DNA of 64,000 nt from an uncultured Akkermansia sp. (GCA_947626545.1 CANQSS010000002.1:59500-123499), one strand, 5' to 3'. Shown: positions 40,601 through 49,711, counted from the first letter of the stretch. Numbers and translations: made by a program. Notes: generated by a model from the letters alone, not told the origin.

Positions 40601-43600
40601 CCGCCCAGCTTTTCCGTCACCCAAGCGTCAACCGTCTTCTGAACGTTCGGAGCTCCCTGACTCACCTGGAACTGAACGTACGCCCCCTCGCTACTCTTGT
40701 TGATGGTGCCGCTGCCAGAGAGTTTGCCATTTTGACCCAAGGTGATGTTGCCGTCCATGGTGAGAGTGCCGCCAATGGCAAACTCGCCGTTTTCAACGCT
40801 CACACTGCCGAGAGTGCCAGTGCCGCCGGTCCAATCCAGTTTGCCTCCGCCAGCTAAGGTGAGCTGGTTACCCTCACCTGCGATATCTCCGGTCACGGTG
40901 AGAACCGCCCCCGCTTCACTGAGGTCTATTCTGCCGCCGTTCGCACCCACGGTGAGTTTGCCGGCGCTCACGGTACCCGCCAGGCTGAAGGATCCCCCGT
41001 TCTGCACAGTGAGTACCCCAGTCCAGCTATGCATCCTGTTGGCCAAGGTGAAAGTCTTGGTGTCCACCGTGAGCGCGCCGCTGCCGGTCATCTCTCCCTG
41101 CACATTCGTGCCCACTTGGAAGGTGGCTGCACTCTTCAGGTCTAACTTCGTTCGCACGGTCAGGGTATTGTCCCCATCCGCCGTGAAGGTGTACGTCGCA
41201 CCAGTAGCATCCACGGTCATGTTTTTCACCGTTGTCTCACCGCTAATGCCGAGTTTAACGATGTTCGCTCCGCTGCCCGTGAATTTTACGCTGTTGCCCG
41301 CGGCAAAAGCCTGGTTGCTATCCCACGTGCTGCTCGCGTTATCCCAAATGAACTCTGCGCCGCTGCCGGTGTGGGTGAGCTCGGAGGAGTCGTTGGTAAA
41401 GGTCAGTTTGCCGGTTGCATCCAACGCGACATCGTAAGTGCATTCGCCCAGATCGATGGCTAATTTACCCCCATCAAAGAGTGTCTCTAACCCGTCGAGT
41501 ATCTCGCTGCTCATGTCCGCATCGAAGAGCTGGTAACCGTTGCTCAACAAGCTTGTAGATTCCTCATCCGTCAACCCCGTGAGCGTAATCGTCAACGTAA
41601 AGTCGCCCGCAATCCCATGACCCAGTTTGATCTTGCCGGAATCCGTGCCGCTCAGCTCGATGGTCGCCGGTCCACTGAGCGTGAGGGTGTCGATGTTCAG
41701 CATGTTCCCTCCTCCAACGTGAAGAGAAGATCCCTCTGCCAGCTGCAGGCTCGTGAGACTTGCCGTCGCATCCGCACTGCCGAAGCTCGCCGTCGCTCCT
41801 GCCTGCAGACTCAGCGTGCCGCCCGTGCCCTTCAAACTTCCTGTTGCGCTGAGTCGCTTCCCTTCATTCACGGTGATGGTTGAACCCGCACCGATTTCCA
41901 CATTCATTCCTGCCGTCGCGTCCACGTTAAACACCATGTTGCCGCCTTCCACCGCCGCATAGCTGCCGCCCACGGCAAAGGTATTGCTCCCTCCAAAGGT
42001 CAGCGTGCCAGTGCTTCTCCTTATGCCTACTCCCGAGCCAATGGAGAGGGAGCCGTTGCCGCTATACCTAAGTTCTGAGTCTGACAGATCTGGTGAATAT
42101 TGGGGATTGGTAGTCACCTTGCCCACTTCAATGAACACTTCCTCTGCCTCACCAGTTTTTTCGAAAATGCACTGGTGTCCACCAAAGTTCCCTCCTTCAA
42201 AGAACCATTCGCCAACCTTGAGGTCTCCGCCCAGCTTAATTTGAACGTTGTTCCACGATGCATCTAAGGTGCCGACTTCACCGCCCTCATCTAGTTGCAA
42301 CACCGAACTGTTCCATAGCTGCAGCAAGCCATCCACCTGCAACTTCTTTCTGAAGGTGAACTCTCCCTTCTTCCCCGTGCTGATGAAGTTACCCATCACA
42401 CGCACGTTCACTTTTTCATCGAAGACAGCCTTCACAAGGTTTCCCCCCGATCCTTCTGGGTTGTTGGTCATGTTTCCCTTGACCAAGAGGGTCGAGGAGC
42501 CTTCTGCCGCATCAGAGGTAAAGGTGTAGCCGTCCGTGGCGTTGGCTGCGGTAAAGGTAATGCTGGCTGCCTCAATGCTGGCATCCTTCAGGGTAACTGT
42601 AGCGGCACCTGTCGCTCCCAGATAGACATTGCTGTTGGTAGTCCACCCACTGCCCGGCGCCTGATCAGCTCCCGTAGCCCATTGATTGTCACCGCCTGTT
42701 CCCCAAGTGAGATTGTTACTTTCACCGTTGCCAGGCCAGTACAAATTTCCGCCATCCTCCACGGATTCACCCGCCCAAGTGAGTTTGCCGGTGGAATCAA
42801 GACGGAGGTCTCTACCTTCTGCCTCGAAGGTGAAGTACTGTTCCCACCCACTCGTGAAACCACTTGCACTGAACAGCTGGATCCCCGTCTCCCCATCGAC
42901 GCTTCCAAAGAAAGCGCTGTCCAAATGGATGGTGAGTTTGTTGTCCGAACTGCCGCCATTGAGCGTTTCAATATCGCTGAGCGTAATCTGCTGTCCATTC
43001 GTGCTGAGAGTTAGCTTGCTTCCCGCACCCCACGTCCAGCCGCCTTGGATGGTGAAGGATCCCTCGCTCACCACCAACTCCGAACTCGCCGCTAGTTGCA
43101 TGTTCGTGAGGGTGCTTCCATCCGCCGTACCGAGCGTCAGCTTTCCGCCCGTCACATTCAGCGTCCCCGTGCCGGTGAGCGCCTTGACTGTTCCCGTGAT
43201 GCCGCCCTCCAGCGTTGAGCCGGAAGTAAGAACAATGGTATGATTCTGCAACGCATTGGCATTTGTCGTGTTGCTCAGTTTCAACGTCCCTTCCTCCACA
43301 GCAACCGTGCCGCCGCTACCCGCCTTTGTGGAGAAACTGTCGCCAAACTCCAACGTACCGTTCCCCTTCTTCGTGAGAGTCTTTCCATCACTGCCAGTGT
43401 CAAGTTCACCGGTGAGCGTCATCGCCGCAGTGTTGGTCACCGTTGCGGCGCCATCCAGCACGAAGGCCCAAGAGATTGTCTCTGCCTGACCAATCACCAA
43501 TGCTCCTGCTCCGTCAGCTCCCGATCCTTCTATGTGCACGTGACCTGTTCCCACATTGAATAAGTCCTGACCGCCACCGTCCTTGACTTCCACGATCACG

Positions 43601-46600
43601 CTGCTGCCGTTCTCAATGTCAACCTTCTTTGCATTCTGCAGGCGATCACCCAAGTTGCCGTTCAGCTTAAGGTTGGTGTTGTTGCTCAGTCGCAAAGTGA
43701 GTTCTGCACCATCATAGGCCACGGCAGGGAAAAGGCAACCGAACCAGTTGCTCCAGTCTCCCGTCTGCGCCCCACCAATAGCAATGTCCACCGTACCCAA
43801 ACCCTTCGCGTAGGCTAAGCTTAAGCGGCTAAACACATTCGAGCTCAGTCTCAGCGTGGCTCCATCTTCTATCTCAATGCCTCCATTACCGTTAACTCCG
43901 ACAACATTTCCACTGCTTTCATCATTTGCCAGTGTCCCTTGCACATTCACCGAACCAGCGGCACTGTGCAACTCCACCACTGTACCTTGACCGCTGATCG
44001 TCAGCTTACCTGCAGTGAGCGTACTGCCATCCTCAAATTTCGTTGTGCCGCCGTTTACTGCCACCGTTGAACCGGTCGCATCCACCGTCACATGCTCGCC
44101 AAAGACGCTGCTGTCGTTGATAGTCATCCCCGCAGACACCTTCAGAGTCTGATCGCTCTCCGCACTGAAAGTATACGTCGTAGTTGGTCCAGCAGCGTTC
44201 CCCACAGTGAGCGACTTCATGGTCACTACATTGTCATCTCCCCCGTCAACGGCAACGGTAACAACTGCTGCGCTTCCTTCCAGAGTTACCGTCTTGGTGT
44301 CATCCACCGCCCCCGTTGCAGACCATCCGTCGCCGGAGATACTGTCGCCCAGTGTCACAGCAGTCCCTGCCCCGCTCCACGTGAAATTAGACCCCGGCTC
44401 TACCTGCTCCGTCCAAGTCAGTCTACCGTCCGCCCCAATCCTGAGATCTGCGTACATGCTTGTATCCACAGCTTGCCCATCAATGGTGAAATCAAAGAGA
44501 TCCGCAGAATTCCAGTCTTCCCGCCAACCGCTGAAGAGTTGGTAGCTATTGTTCTGATCCAGCGCATCGCTCGCCAAGTCTATCTTAAGCTTAAGCTTAT
44601 GCGCCCCCTCTGGCGCCGTCAGGGATGAAACGCCGGTCAAGTCGATCGTGAGCTTCTCCTCGAGCTTCAGTACACTGCCCTCGCCCCAAGTCAAGGCGTT
44701 GGTGATGGCAAAATTTCCCTTGCTCACCGTCAGCTCGGCACCCGCTGCCAATGTGAGCGAAGTGAGAGATCCTGCTCCCGTGAGCTGTAAGACCTTCGTC
44801 TCAGCGTTAATCACGAGGGAACCCTCTGTTCCCGCAATCTCGAGATTGCTAATGCTCGAGCCCCCACCTGACACAGTCATTGAGCCACTGAAGAGTCTGA
44901 GCGTTCCTTCCAAGGTTGCCTTGCCGTTTAGTATCAGACTCACTCCCCTCACATCTACACTCGAACTTTGCGAACTCTTGGCCTCGCCGCCCACAATCAC
45001 CTCGTGTGTGCCCTGCACAACAAGTGAACTCTGCCCCTGCACATCAAGCTGCCCAGCCAGTGTCGCCCCATGGTTGAGGATGACTCCTCCCTCTTCCACG
45101 ACCAAAGCCTGAATCGTCCACCAACCGTCTGATGGAGCTCCACCATCATCCGAGGAGTCTAATGTGATTACGTTGTTTCCTTTTTTCCTAAGTCCGACAT
45201 CAGTAAATGTAAATGTTCCCTTAGAGTTGCCACCAACCGCATCGTGCCAATTGAGAACCAAGCCCGTTTGATCTCCATCTGCACCCTTCGTGAACGTTGC
45301 ATTGTTCAACACGAGGAAGACATCCTGCATCACCCCCTCCTTCTTCCTGAACGTGATTCCCTTGCTGTTATTGTCAAACGCCATGGCATTGACAGATAGG
45401 TCCCCACCAAGCTCCACTGTTGAGTTCCAGCTCACGTCGAGTGTACCAAGACTGCTCGCTGCTCCGAGACTGACGATGCAACTGAATCCCGCTAATGTTC
45501 CATCTCCTGTCAACGAACCAAAGCTGTTGCTACCAGACAGTTGCACCTTTGCATCTGATTCGATATTGACTTGTTTACCTACATTGAGGGTTGCTTCATT
45601 CAGCAACAACGTCGTGCCTGAACCCACAACCATTTCCCCAGTCACTGTAACTGGCTTTCCGCCTGTGAACGTGTAAATTGCCGAGCCACTTGCTACGTGG
45701 AGGCTCGCCATCGAGGCCTCATCTGTAACGGTGACCCCAATTCTGTCAGAAACTGCTTCCAAGTATACGTTCTTTCCCGCAGCCCATTCGCTTGAGCCAC
45801 TCTGCCCCTGTTGTTCGCTCCAGACGGAGCCTCCCAATCCAAACGTCAGCGTCGTGAGATCTCCATTGCCTAATCCCCAGTATAAGTTCTCTGCAGAGGA
45901 AATTTTAATGCCAGTGTGGTCGTCATTCCATTCTACCTTGCCGCCGTACGAACTACCCTCTTCCGTGGCAAATGCCACGTGGTCGTACCAAGAGTCATCG
46001 CTGAAGAGCTGGTACCCCTGTCCCTGTACGGTTGCCAAGAAATCATCCGTGAGATGGATGGTGAGCGTGTGTTCATTAGCCGTCAACGCTCCAGACAACT
46101 TAAGCGTTGTAAGAACACCGCTTAGCGTAATGTCCGCATTGTTTGAGAGGTTAATCGCCCCCAGATTGATCGCCCCCTCTGTGATATCACCACCCAACTT
46201 CAGATGTCCGCCCTCGGCGAATGTGAGGGAAGTCAAAGATTTGCCGATCTCCCACGCCGAAACGGAAAGTTCACCTGCCAGAGATAAACCTCCTTCAAAT
46301 GACAATGTGGCTACCGACAGCGTTCCTCCGCTAGCCACATTCACCGTCGTTCCAGTAGCACCCATGAGTTTGCCTTCTACGGCAGATGCCCCAGTAAACT
46401 CGAGAGTAGCCCCCTCCTTCGCCTTCGCCGCCCCCTTGACCGTGTAATCGGCTATGGTCAGTTTATGCGCCCCTGTTGCCCCGATGCCCACATCAAAACT
46501 TGTAACGGTAGGCAAAAGCTCACTCAATGTTTTATCCCCTTCCCCGAGATTGAACACCACCGCCGCATCGGTTGCATCGTCCTTCTTCTGGAACTTGGCG

Positions 46601-47709
46601 TCGCTGTTCCCTGGTTGATCCTTTTTTATTGATTGGAGCTCCAGATCATCGCCTATCACATAGACCCCTCCCCAGCCCACGGTGAAATTGCCAGTGATTT
46701 TTCCTCCCCTAGACAGCGTCAGAGTTCGTTCATCACCTGCCGTAACTCCGTACCATTCAAAGTCGCCGTTCGATGTAAAATTCCCGCTAATGGTAGTTTG
46801 AGTTACCTTATCTCCACCGCCCAATTTCGCACCGGAGTTTAACGTTAGGTCTCCACCCAGATCACCGCTGAACGAAAGTTCGCCGCCAGTCACACTCACG
46901 CTGCCACCAGACATATTGCCTACAACCTTGAATTTACCCCCAGTCACTTCTAAATCTCCACCAGTAATGTTGCCAACAATTTCCACAGTGCCGGCAGAAG
47001 TGATTTTTTGCGACGGTCCTACGATTACCTCCGCATCAGAAATATGCAACTCAGAACCTGCCTCAACACTCACGCCTCCCGTGAACGTAACCTTATGGGT
47101 TCCGCCAATCGCTCCATGTGCAGAAGCGTCAATTTTTAAATAATCCGAGCCATCCAGAGTTACTTTATTGGTGATGGTCAGTGTTGAAGGCGTCGTTGTA
47201 AAGAACTGGAATCGCCCGCCGCAAGAGTCCAATTCAAGAGACCCCAACGTCAGACTGCCTCCCATTTCCACAATCGGGTTGGCCCACCCATTCGATTGGA
47301 CTCCTTCTGTTATTCTGAGTGTACCGTTAAAGTTCCCTCCCTGCTCAAGTACGAGTTGTGCTGCTCCGTCTCCGTCCTTTCTCTTCAGAGTAAGCGTACC
47401 ACCGGTGCCGGCTAACTCCCCCGTTACGGTCACCTTGGTCGCATCTCCGGGCGCGATGTCCAATTCCACCTCACCATCGCTGATGGTGATGCTTTCATAG
47501 GTTTGCGCGCCGCTGAGATCCCGAACATCTGTGTCGCTCCCCGTGTGATTAATGGCCTCTGCTTTTGCCCGTTGGCTAGCGATGAGGAACGCAGCGGCAA
47601 TGCCGGAGGCGGAGGCAACAGTGGTAGGGATGGTAGCAGCAGGTAAAGCGACTGCAGCAAGGCATACCAACAGAGCCTTGCGGAGACCCGTAGGGAGGTG
47701 GAGTTTCAT
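34699..47709 (-). CDS. Giant autotransporter (4336 aa)
   Basis: MKLHLPTGLRKALLVCLAAVALPAA signal; very long Gly/Thr/Ser-rich beta-strand passenger; C-term barrel WHAWINGEGGYHKMDADSQAPGYTLNNWGGTVGVDVDM...SLDASAGYRISF homologous in layout to the 4524-9383 protein. Confidence 0.93.
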   Translation of the reverse strand: MKLHLPTGLRKALLVCLAAVALPAATIPTTVASASGIAAAFLIASQRAKAEAINHTGSDTDVRDLSGAQTYESITISDGEVELDIAPGDATKVTVTGELAGTGGTLTLKRKDGDGAAQLVLEQGGNFNGTLRITEGVQSNGWANPIVEMGGSLTLGSLELDSCGGRFQFFTTTPSTLTITNKVTLDGSDYLKIDASAHGAIGGTHKVTFTGGVSVEAGSELHISDAEVIVGPSQKITSAGTVEIVGNITGGDLEVTGGKFKVVGNMSGGSVSVTGGELSFSGDLGGDLTLNSGAKLGGGDKVTQTTISGNFTSNGDFEWYGVTAGDERTLTLSRGGKITGNFTVGWGGVYVIGDDLELQSIKKDQPGNSDAKFQKKDDATDAAVVFNLGEGDKTLSELLPTVTSFDVGIGATGAHKLTIADYTVKGAAKAKEGATLEFTGASAVEGKLMGATGTTVNVASGGTLSVATLSFEGGLSLAGELSVSAWEIGKSLTSLTFAEGGHLKLGGDITEGAINLGAINLSNNADITLSGVLTTLKLSGALTANEHTLTIHLTDDFLATVQGQGYQLFSDDSWYDHVAFATEEGSSYGGKVEWNDDHTGIKISSAENLYWGLGNGDLTTLTFGLGGSVWSEQQGQSGSSEWAAGKNVYLEAVSDRIGVTVTDEASMASLHVASGSAIYTFTGGKPVTVTGEMVVGSGTTLLLNEATLNVGKQVNIESDAKVQLSGSNSFGSLTGDGTLAGFSCIVSLGAASSLGTLDVSWNSTVELGGDLSVNAMAFDNNSKGITFRKKEGVMQDVFLVLNNATFTKGADGDQTGLVLNWHDAVGGNSKGTFTFTDVGLRKKGNNVITLDSSDDGGAPSDGWWTIQALVVEEGGVILNHGATLAGQLDVQGQSSLVVQGTHEVIVGGEAKSSQSSSVDVRGVSLILNGKATLEGTLRLFSGSMTVSGGGSSISNLEIAGTEGSLVINAETKVLQLTGAGSLTSLTLAAGAELTVSKGNFAITNALTWGEGSVLKLEEKLTIDLTGVSSLTAPEGAHKLKLKIDLASDALDQNNSYQLFSGWREDWNSADLFDFTIDGQAVDTSMYADLRIGADGRLTWTEQVEPGSNFTWSGAGTAVTLGDSISGDGWSATGAVDDTKTVTLEGSAAVVTVAVDGGDDNVVTMKSLTVGNAAGPTTTYTFSAESDQTLKVSAGMTINDSSVFGEHVTVDATGSTVAVNGGTTKFEDGSTLTAGKLTISGQGTVVELHSAAGSVNVQGTLANDESSGNVVGVNGNGGIEIEDGATLRLSSNVFSRLSLAYAKGLGTVDIAIGGAQTGDWSNWFGCLFPAVAYDGAELTLRLSNNTNLKLNGNLGDRLQNAKKVDIENGSSVIVEVKDGGGQDLFNVGTGHVHIEGSGADGAGALVIGQAETISWAFVLDGAATVTNTAAMTLTGELDTGSDGKTLTKKGNGTLEFGDSFSTKAGSGGTVAVEEGTLKLSNTTNANALQNHTIVLTSGSTLEGGITGTVKALTGTGTLNVTGGKLTLGTADGSTLTNMQLAASSELVVSEGSFTIQGGWTWGAGSKLTLSTNGQQITLSDIETLNGGSSDNKLTIHLDSAFFGSVDGETGIQLFSASGFTSGWEQYFTFEAEGRDLRLDSTGKLTWAGESVEDGGNLYWPGNGESNNLTWGTGGDNQWATGADQAPGSGWTTNSNVYLGATGAATVTLKDASIEAASITFTAANATDGYTFTSDAAEGSSTLLVKGNMTNNPEGSGGNLVKAVFDEKVNVRVMGNFISTGKKGEFTFRKKLQVDGLLQLWNSSVLQLDEGGEVGTLDASWNNVQIKLGGDLKVGEWFFEGGNFGGHQCIFEKTGEAEEVFIEVGKVTTNPQYSPDLSDSELRYSGNGSLSIGSGVGIRRSTGTLTFGGSNTFAVGGSYAAVEGGNMVFNVDATAGMNVEIGAGSTITVNEGKRLSATGSLKGTGGTLSLQAGATASFGSADATASLTSLQLAEGSSLHVGGGNMLNIDTLTLSGPATIELSGTDSGKIKLGHGIAGDFTLTITLTGLTDEESTSLLSNGYQLFDADMSSEILDGLETLFDGGKLAIDLGECTYDVALDATGKLTFTNDSSELTHTGSGAEFIWDNASSTWDSNQAFAAGNSVKFTGSGANIVKLGISGETTVKNMTVDATGATYTFTADGDNTLTVRTKLDLKSAATFQVGTNVQGEMTGSGALTVDTKTFTLANRMHSWTGVLTVQNGGSFSLAGTVSAGKLTVGANGGRIDLSEAGAVLTVTGDIAGEGNQLTLAGGGKLDWTGGTGTLGSVSVENGEFAIGGTLTMDGNITLGQNGKLSGSGTINKSSEGAYVQFQVSQGAPNVQKTVDAWVTEKLGGVTLGEGVGLQKTGEGILNFQDTGGTLNYDLDIAEGAVQFNGNNYTLKGKLTGQGNFNVATADKRYMLTMEKGGSISGDMALSGWGARLSLGDDFEVGGVAQLDPEHGGNEGSTKLQIGLDRYRTITGDGSLTVNVTGEATKEVDGLVIEQGVTLVKKGTGTQKFTTSEGTNEAGNGKTQLQGNVKVDEGVLEFEGAGSVISGALSNTGGSTGGTLKLTNGDLTISGGGKHGGALELTAGKITISGAALEVGTFKATTGELDVQSNLTIGTGANEGLSTLKIASGTTVTLKGGTLKADTLDLTDTQGASLSIDMTGQAKLDFGGITLGADGKLAIKLTGDNGDMGGYQLFEESTFASVWNALVTDDKTWEDVFDITVNGENDKVLGLNREGWIDMETTGMEWNGGGTWSDTSGSQWEGGKTPNGEDVRFTKQGAQKDETVRIEGVVAPRNVYVDGGEYTFTQQGGTEGGLNMSSDDGGGVLRVRDAKLTLKLKNTAIPEIQLKDQGTLVLAHDGALPGDSKIKFQGGVLEYSNAPLANSDVSRQVASAEEGSEAVVKVSVDGTTYTDGVTWGSTSTAVGDNSGLKLALDEEGIEKSGAGDFTLAWRGTGDTHEGSIAVNEGSLTLNVSNATTLSGEVSGSGTLKITGREVTLSGGNNTVANIQVDSGATLKAGRANALGGADTTLTLNGGNLSGNNVSVNAGQVRVMEAATLSGVTLAGTVTGEEAMSVGSGTAGLSGDISGYTGELTGTGTWKLSGKALEKPVTNAVSGSGIVSFAGESVYGGDVKGSVTLEGGGENGEQLIITSRTTSNGAKLKGQVTLGNQGEQAAWQGSTLVNGEITLANVELAAGGISTKRNAKLYVSTATSGVAVAAAYEARAARRTAEVNVNGMSGEQLDGITINEHGRLTGITGSYTADANHKLELHFAGENVGESATVGEGENALIAGEGGFSLNAESKDNVELWLSSDAVASIIGRLSESDGENGEMADAYLHLLQGGDLTIGEVTLSDLKGSDAELLERLDVTEVRVEGGSIRLVGTAADVFVVNETSTLTDAAALGTSKSTVLSTPGVELTLNLDGGTADDPEDNRAIVNNLLGVTGSQLHLQNSSQDDPTGANRLEVTFHNAKVSVNDKDKYPSVDDTTVEGQHTTFNGSIDGGEGVAVKKTGFGTLSVGGDYTLEDGTTTITAGALKLRGAKNTINGLAFDYADVQQQKDKGEDYRGLLLDGGRTTVRGSITEGEKKTGEIVMSSGAELVLNGESDLEGTSIMGDDSTKLTLAVKGEQRASLKLRGGKNVSLGEDGKRTVLSGVDVEVQEGASMEVSGIDAAMKGSDLTVQRGELKLTEGATMTGGSATLGSSNSLLDLGSSAQNSLTALNGTGTLKSAAGGDTTITGEAGPSVFSGKLASTVEGAGAGKLTISRNAEVTLDNVDTSAAGGNTANAWDVEVQDGGRLTLDVSKSKAGEQVVLGDVNFGSGNTVNLKVNSSNYNLEGSTVKGNTLSFGENTMVMLEAAAGDIWNGSGGRELTLGEWGAVKGGGEDIDVQLRGDGFIFADVKGVVVEGRTVIVQLEGAKENKFERAMPNGEKNAMAGATMVWGSLKDKSELDSFVDMLTNSESDYARVIHGLVTQMDNGQTGSLQNALASVAGSSVATIGPAVMEDLHRQIKTIRNRTTTMATEATYDNYDQLPLWHAWINGEGGYHKMDADSQAPGYTLNNWGGTVGVDVDMSPQATMGLAITAMYGNLKPESVDAATGNVDMTYLSGFVRATGGAWIHTFVMSGGKAEVQLDRTVNYGTGSYRTRGSTDGYVLGAMYEVGYTRLFSASGTFALQPVFNVEARHASIKGYTETGSDAGLHVDEISQDVVTFGLGARMQSLVGENSFNRTAIFEARLLLKADVGDRSGTADNTLLGAATRAEVESVEVGAIGVEVGAGLTIPLGSSSGSIFMDASVECRRGWTSLDASAGYRISF

Positions 47710-47790
47710 CGGAGAAGTTAGTTAGAGGTTGAAATAGACCCAAGCCCCCGCACACCGTGAGCGCGCGGGACACCTGTCCCCGAAATAGAA

Positions 47791-47837
47791 GCGAGGATTA
47801 CCCGCAGACTATCACTTTTTAAAGGAGATGTACAGCG
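47791..47837 (-). promoter_or_regulatory. Conserved upstream element shared with the first autotransporter gene
   Basis: Minus strand ctgtacatctcctttaaaaagtgatagtctgcgggtaatcctcgc. Confidence 0.55.
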
Positions 47838-47929
47838 TTTTCTTCATCTTATCACAATTTTTTCCTCATGCCGCTTTCACTCGACTCCGAGCGAATCATC
47901 CATCATAAAAGACTTATATGCAAAGAACA

Positions 47930-48460
47930 ATTCATTTACGATTTACGACGGAGGCAAACGGAGCCTGCCCATGTACGATGTACGATTGCCAAATTCGCAC
48001 GCCGGTGGCTCGGGGTGGACGGCATACGTTGCCCGGAGGGTGAAAACTGCCGACGGCCGTAAGATCGCTTTCTCCCTTCGGGCAAAAGCTGTACTTTGTC
48101 CAATCCCACTCCGAGCCCTCGGGGACTTTCACGGCCTTGCTCAATCGTCAATGGTTTGCCGTCTTGCTGGCTTACTTCCTTTATTTGTTGGAAACGCATG
48201 GGAAATGGGTTGAATGGACATGCGAAAATTTTTATTGGGACACGTGTGCGTTTGCCATGTACGATTTACGATGTACGGTACGATTTATTAATAATGTATG
48301 CGTTGCGCAGATTTTTTCGGATCATTAACGTATGCAGATATTTCTCCAGATCCATCATCATGATGACCGCTGTTTCACGATTTTTGATACGTATAAACGA
48401 TGATATCAGTCAATAAGAGAACTTTCTCCGTTGATGAACTTTTCTCAAATGCGTTTGCCC
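47930..48460. repeat. Dispersed element copy i (mosaic)
   Basis: atttacgatttacgacggaggcaaacggagcctgcccatgtacgatgtacg; module 48151-48250 resembles an inverted copy at 26467-26568; module 48281-48460 resembles an inverted copy at 53535-53715. Confidence 0.8.
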
Positions 48461-48480
48461 TGAAGCGCACGCGAAACTGC

Positions 48481-48509
48481 TTGACAATTTCGCAGGCGTT
48501 GAGTATCCT
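48481..48509 (+). promoter_or_regulatory. Promoter of nuoB
   Basis: TTGACA-N17-TATCCT, ATG 10 nt later at 48520. Confidence 0.65.
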
Positions 48510-48519
48510 CGAGCGCGTG

Positions 48520-49104
48520 ATGGCTACGGACACCCAAGAGCAAATAGAGCAGAACTACATGTGTGACCCGGATGCGGACGGTGGGTTTGTGTACACGACG
48601 CTGGAGGCGGCAATCAACTGGATGCACAAGTACTCACTGTGGCCAATGCCGATGGGAACATCATGCTGCGCAATTGAATACATGGCGGCATCATGCTCGC
48701 GCTACGACATATCGCGCTTCGGGTCCGAGGTCAACAGGTACGCTCCACGTCAGGCGGACTTCATGTTCATTTGCGGAACTATTACTTACAAAATGGCCGG
48801 ACTCGTGCGGCGCATTTGGGATCAAATGCCGGAGCCGAAGTGGTGCATTGCCTGCGGGGCGTGCGCGTGTTCGGGCGGGATGTTCCGTTCGTACTCCGTG
48901 CTGCAAGGAGTGGACAAGATAGTGCCGGTGGATGTGTATATTTCCGGCTGTCCACCGCGTCCGGAAGCTCTGCTGCAGGGTCTCATTACGCTGCAGGATA
49001 AGATCATGAAGACGGATCACCCGCTGAAAGGATTTTTCAAGACGCACGATCTGCGCGAAGCCCAGCGCGCTGCTTGCACCAACACGGCAGCCGTCACCGA
49101 TTAA
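48520..49104 (+). CDS. nuoB: NADH-quinone oxidoreductase subunit B
   Basis: MGTSCCAIEYMAASCSRYDISRFGSEV...DFMFICGTITYKMAGLVRRIWDQMPEPKWCIACGACACSGGMF...DVYISGCPPRPEALL. Confidence 0.95.
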   Translation: MATDTQEQIEQNYMCDPDADGGFVYTTLEAAINWMHKYSLWPMPMGTSCCAIEYMAASCSRYDISRFGSEVNRYAPRQADFMFICGTITYKMAGLVRRIWDQMPEPKWCIACGACACSGGMFRSYSVLQGVDKIVPVDVYISGCPPRPEALLQGLITLQDKIMKTDHPLKGFFKTHDLREAQRAACTNTAAVTD

Positions 49105-49129
49105 GGAAACCACCGATTCCCTCTTGCCT

Positions 49130-49711
49130 ATGCCTACGAAAAGCCACACAGACGCAGCCCGCGAAGCCTGCGATAAAATTCGCGCCCGTTTTCCGCAACT
49201 TGCGCTCCGGGATTTCCGTGGCGATACCACGTTCACCGTGCCGCGAGAGCAGTTGGTGGAGGTGATGCGCTACGCGAAAGAGGCATGCGGTTTTGATATG
49301 CTGCTGTGCGTATCGGCGGTGGACCACATGGGGGAAGAGCCGCGCTACGAGGTGGATTACACCATCACCCAAGCTGAGACGGGCGCCAACCTGCTGGTGC
49401 GCACGCCGCTGGAAGAGAACGACGCCACGCTGCCCTCGCTGGTGGGAGTCTGGCGCTCGGCCAACTGGCTGGAGCGCGAGCAGTACGACCTGATGGGCAT
49501 TCATTTTGAGGGGCATCCTGATTTGCGCCGTATCATGATGTGGGAGGATTACCCCTTCCACCCTCTGCGCAAGGATTTTCCCGTGGCCGGCGTACCTACG
49601 GAGACCCCCGGCATTGCCTTCACGGAGAAGGCGCCTACCGGCGGTGCGCCTTTTGTCACTGCGCCCGGCGGCAAAACCGCTGCTGAGCGTGAGCCCCGCT
49701 CCCGCAATTAA
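49130..49711 (+). CDS. nuoC: NADH-quinone oxidoreductase subunit C
   Basis: PRYEVDYTITQAETGANLLVRTPLEENDATLPSLVGVWRSANWLEREQYDLMGIHFEGHPDLRRIMMWEDYPFHPLRKDF. Confidence 0.93.
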   Translation: MPTKSHTDAAREACDKIRARFPQLALRDFRGDTTFTVPREQLVEVMRYAKEACGFDMLLCVSAVDHMGEEPRYEVDYTITQAETGANLLVRTPLEENDATLPSLVGVWRSANWLEREQYDLMGIHFEGHPDLRRIMMWEDYPFHPLRKDFPVAGVPTETPGIAFTEKAPTGGAPFVTAPGGKTAAEREPRSRN

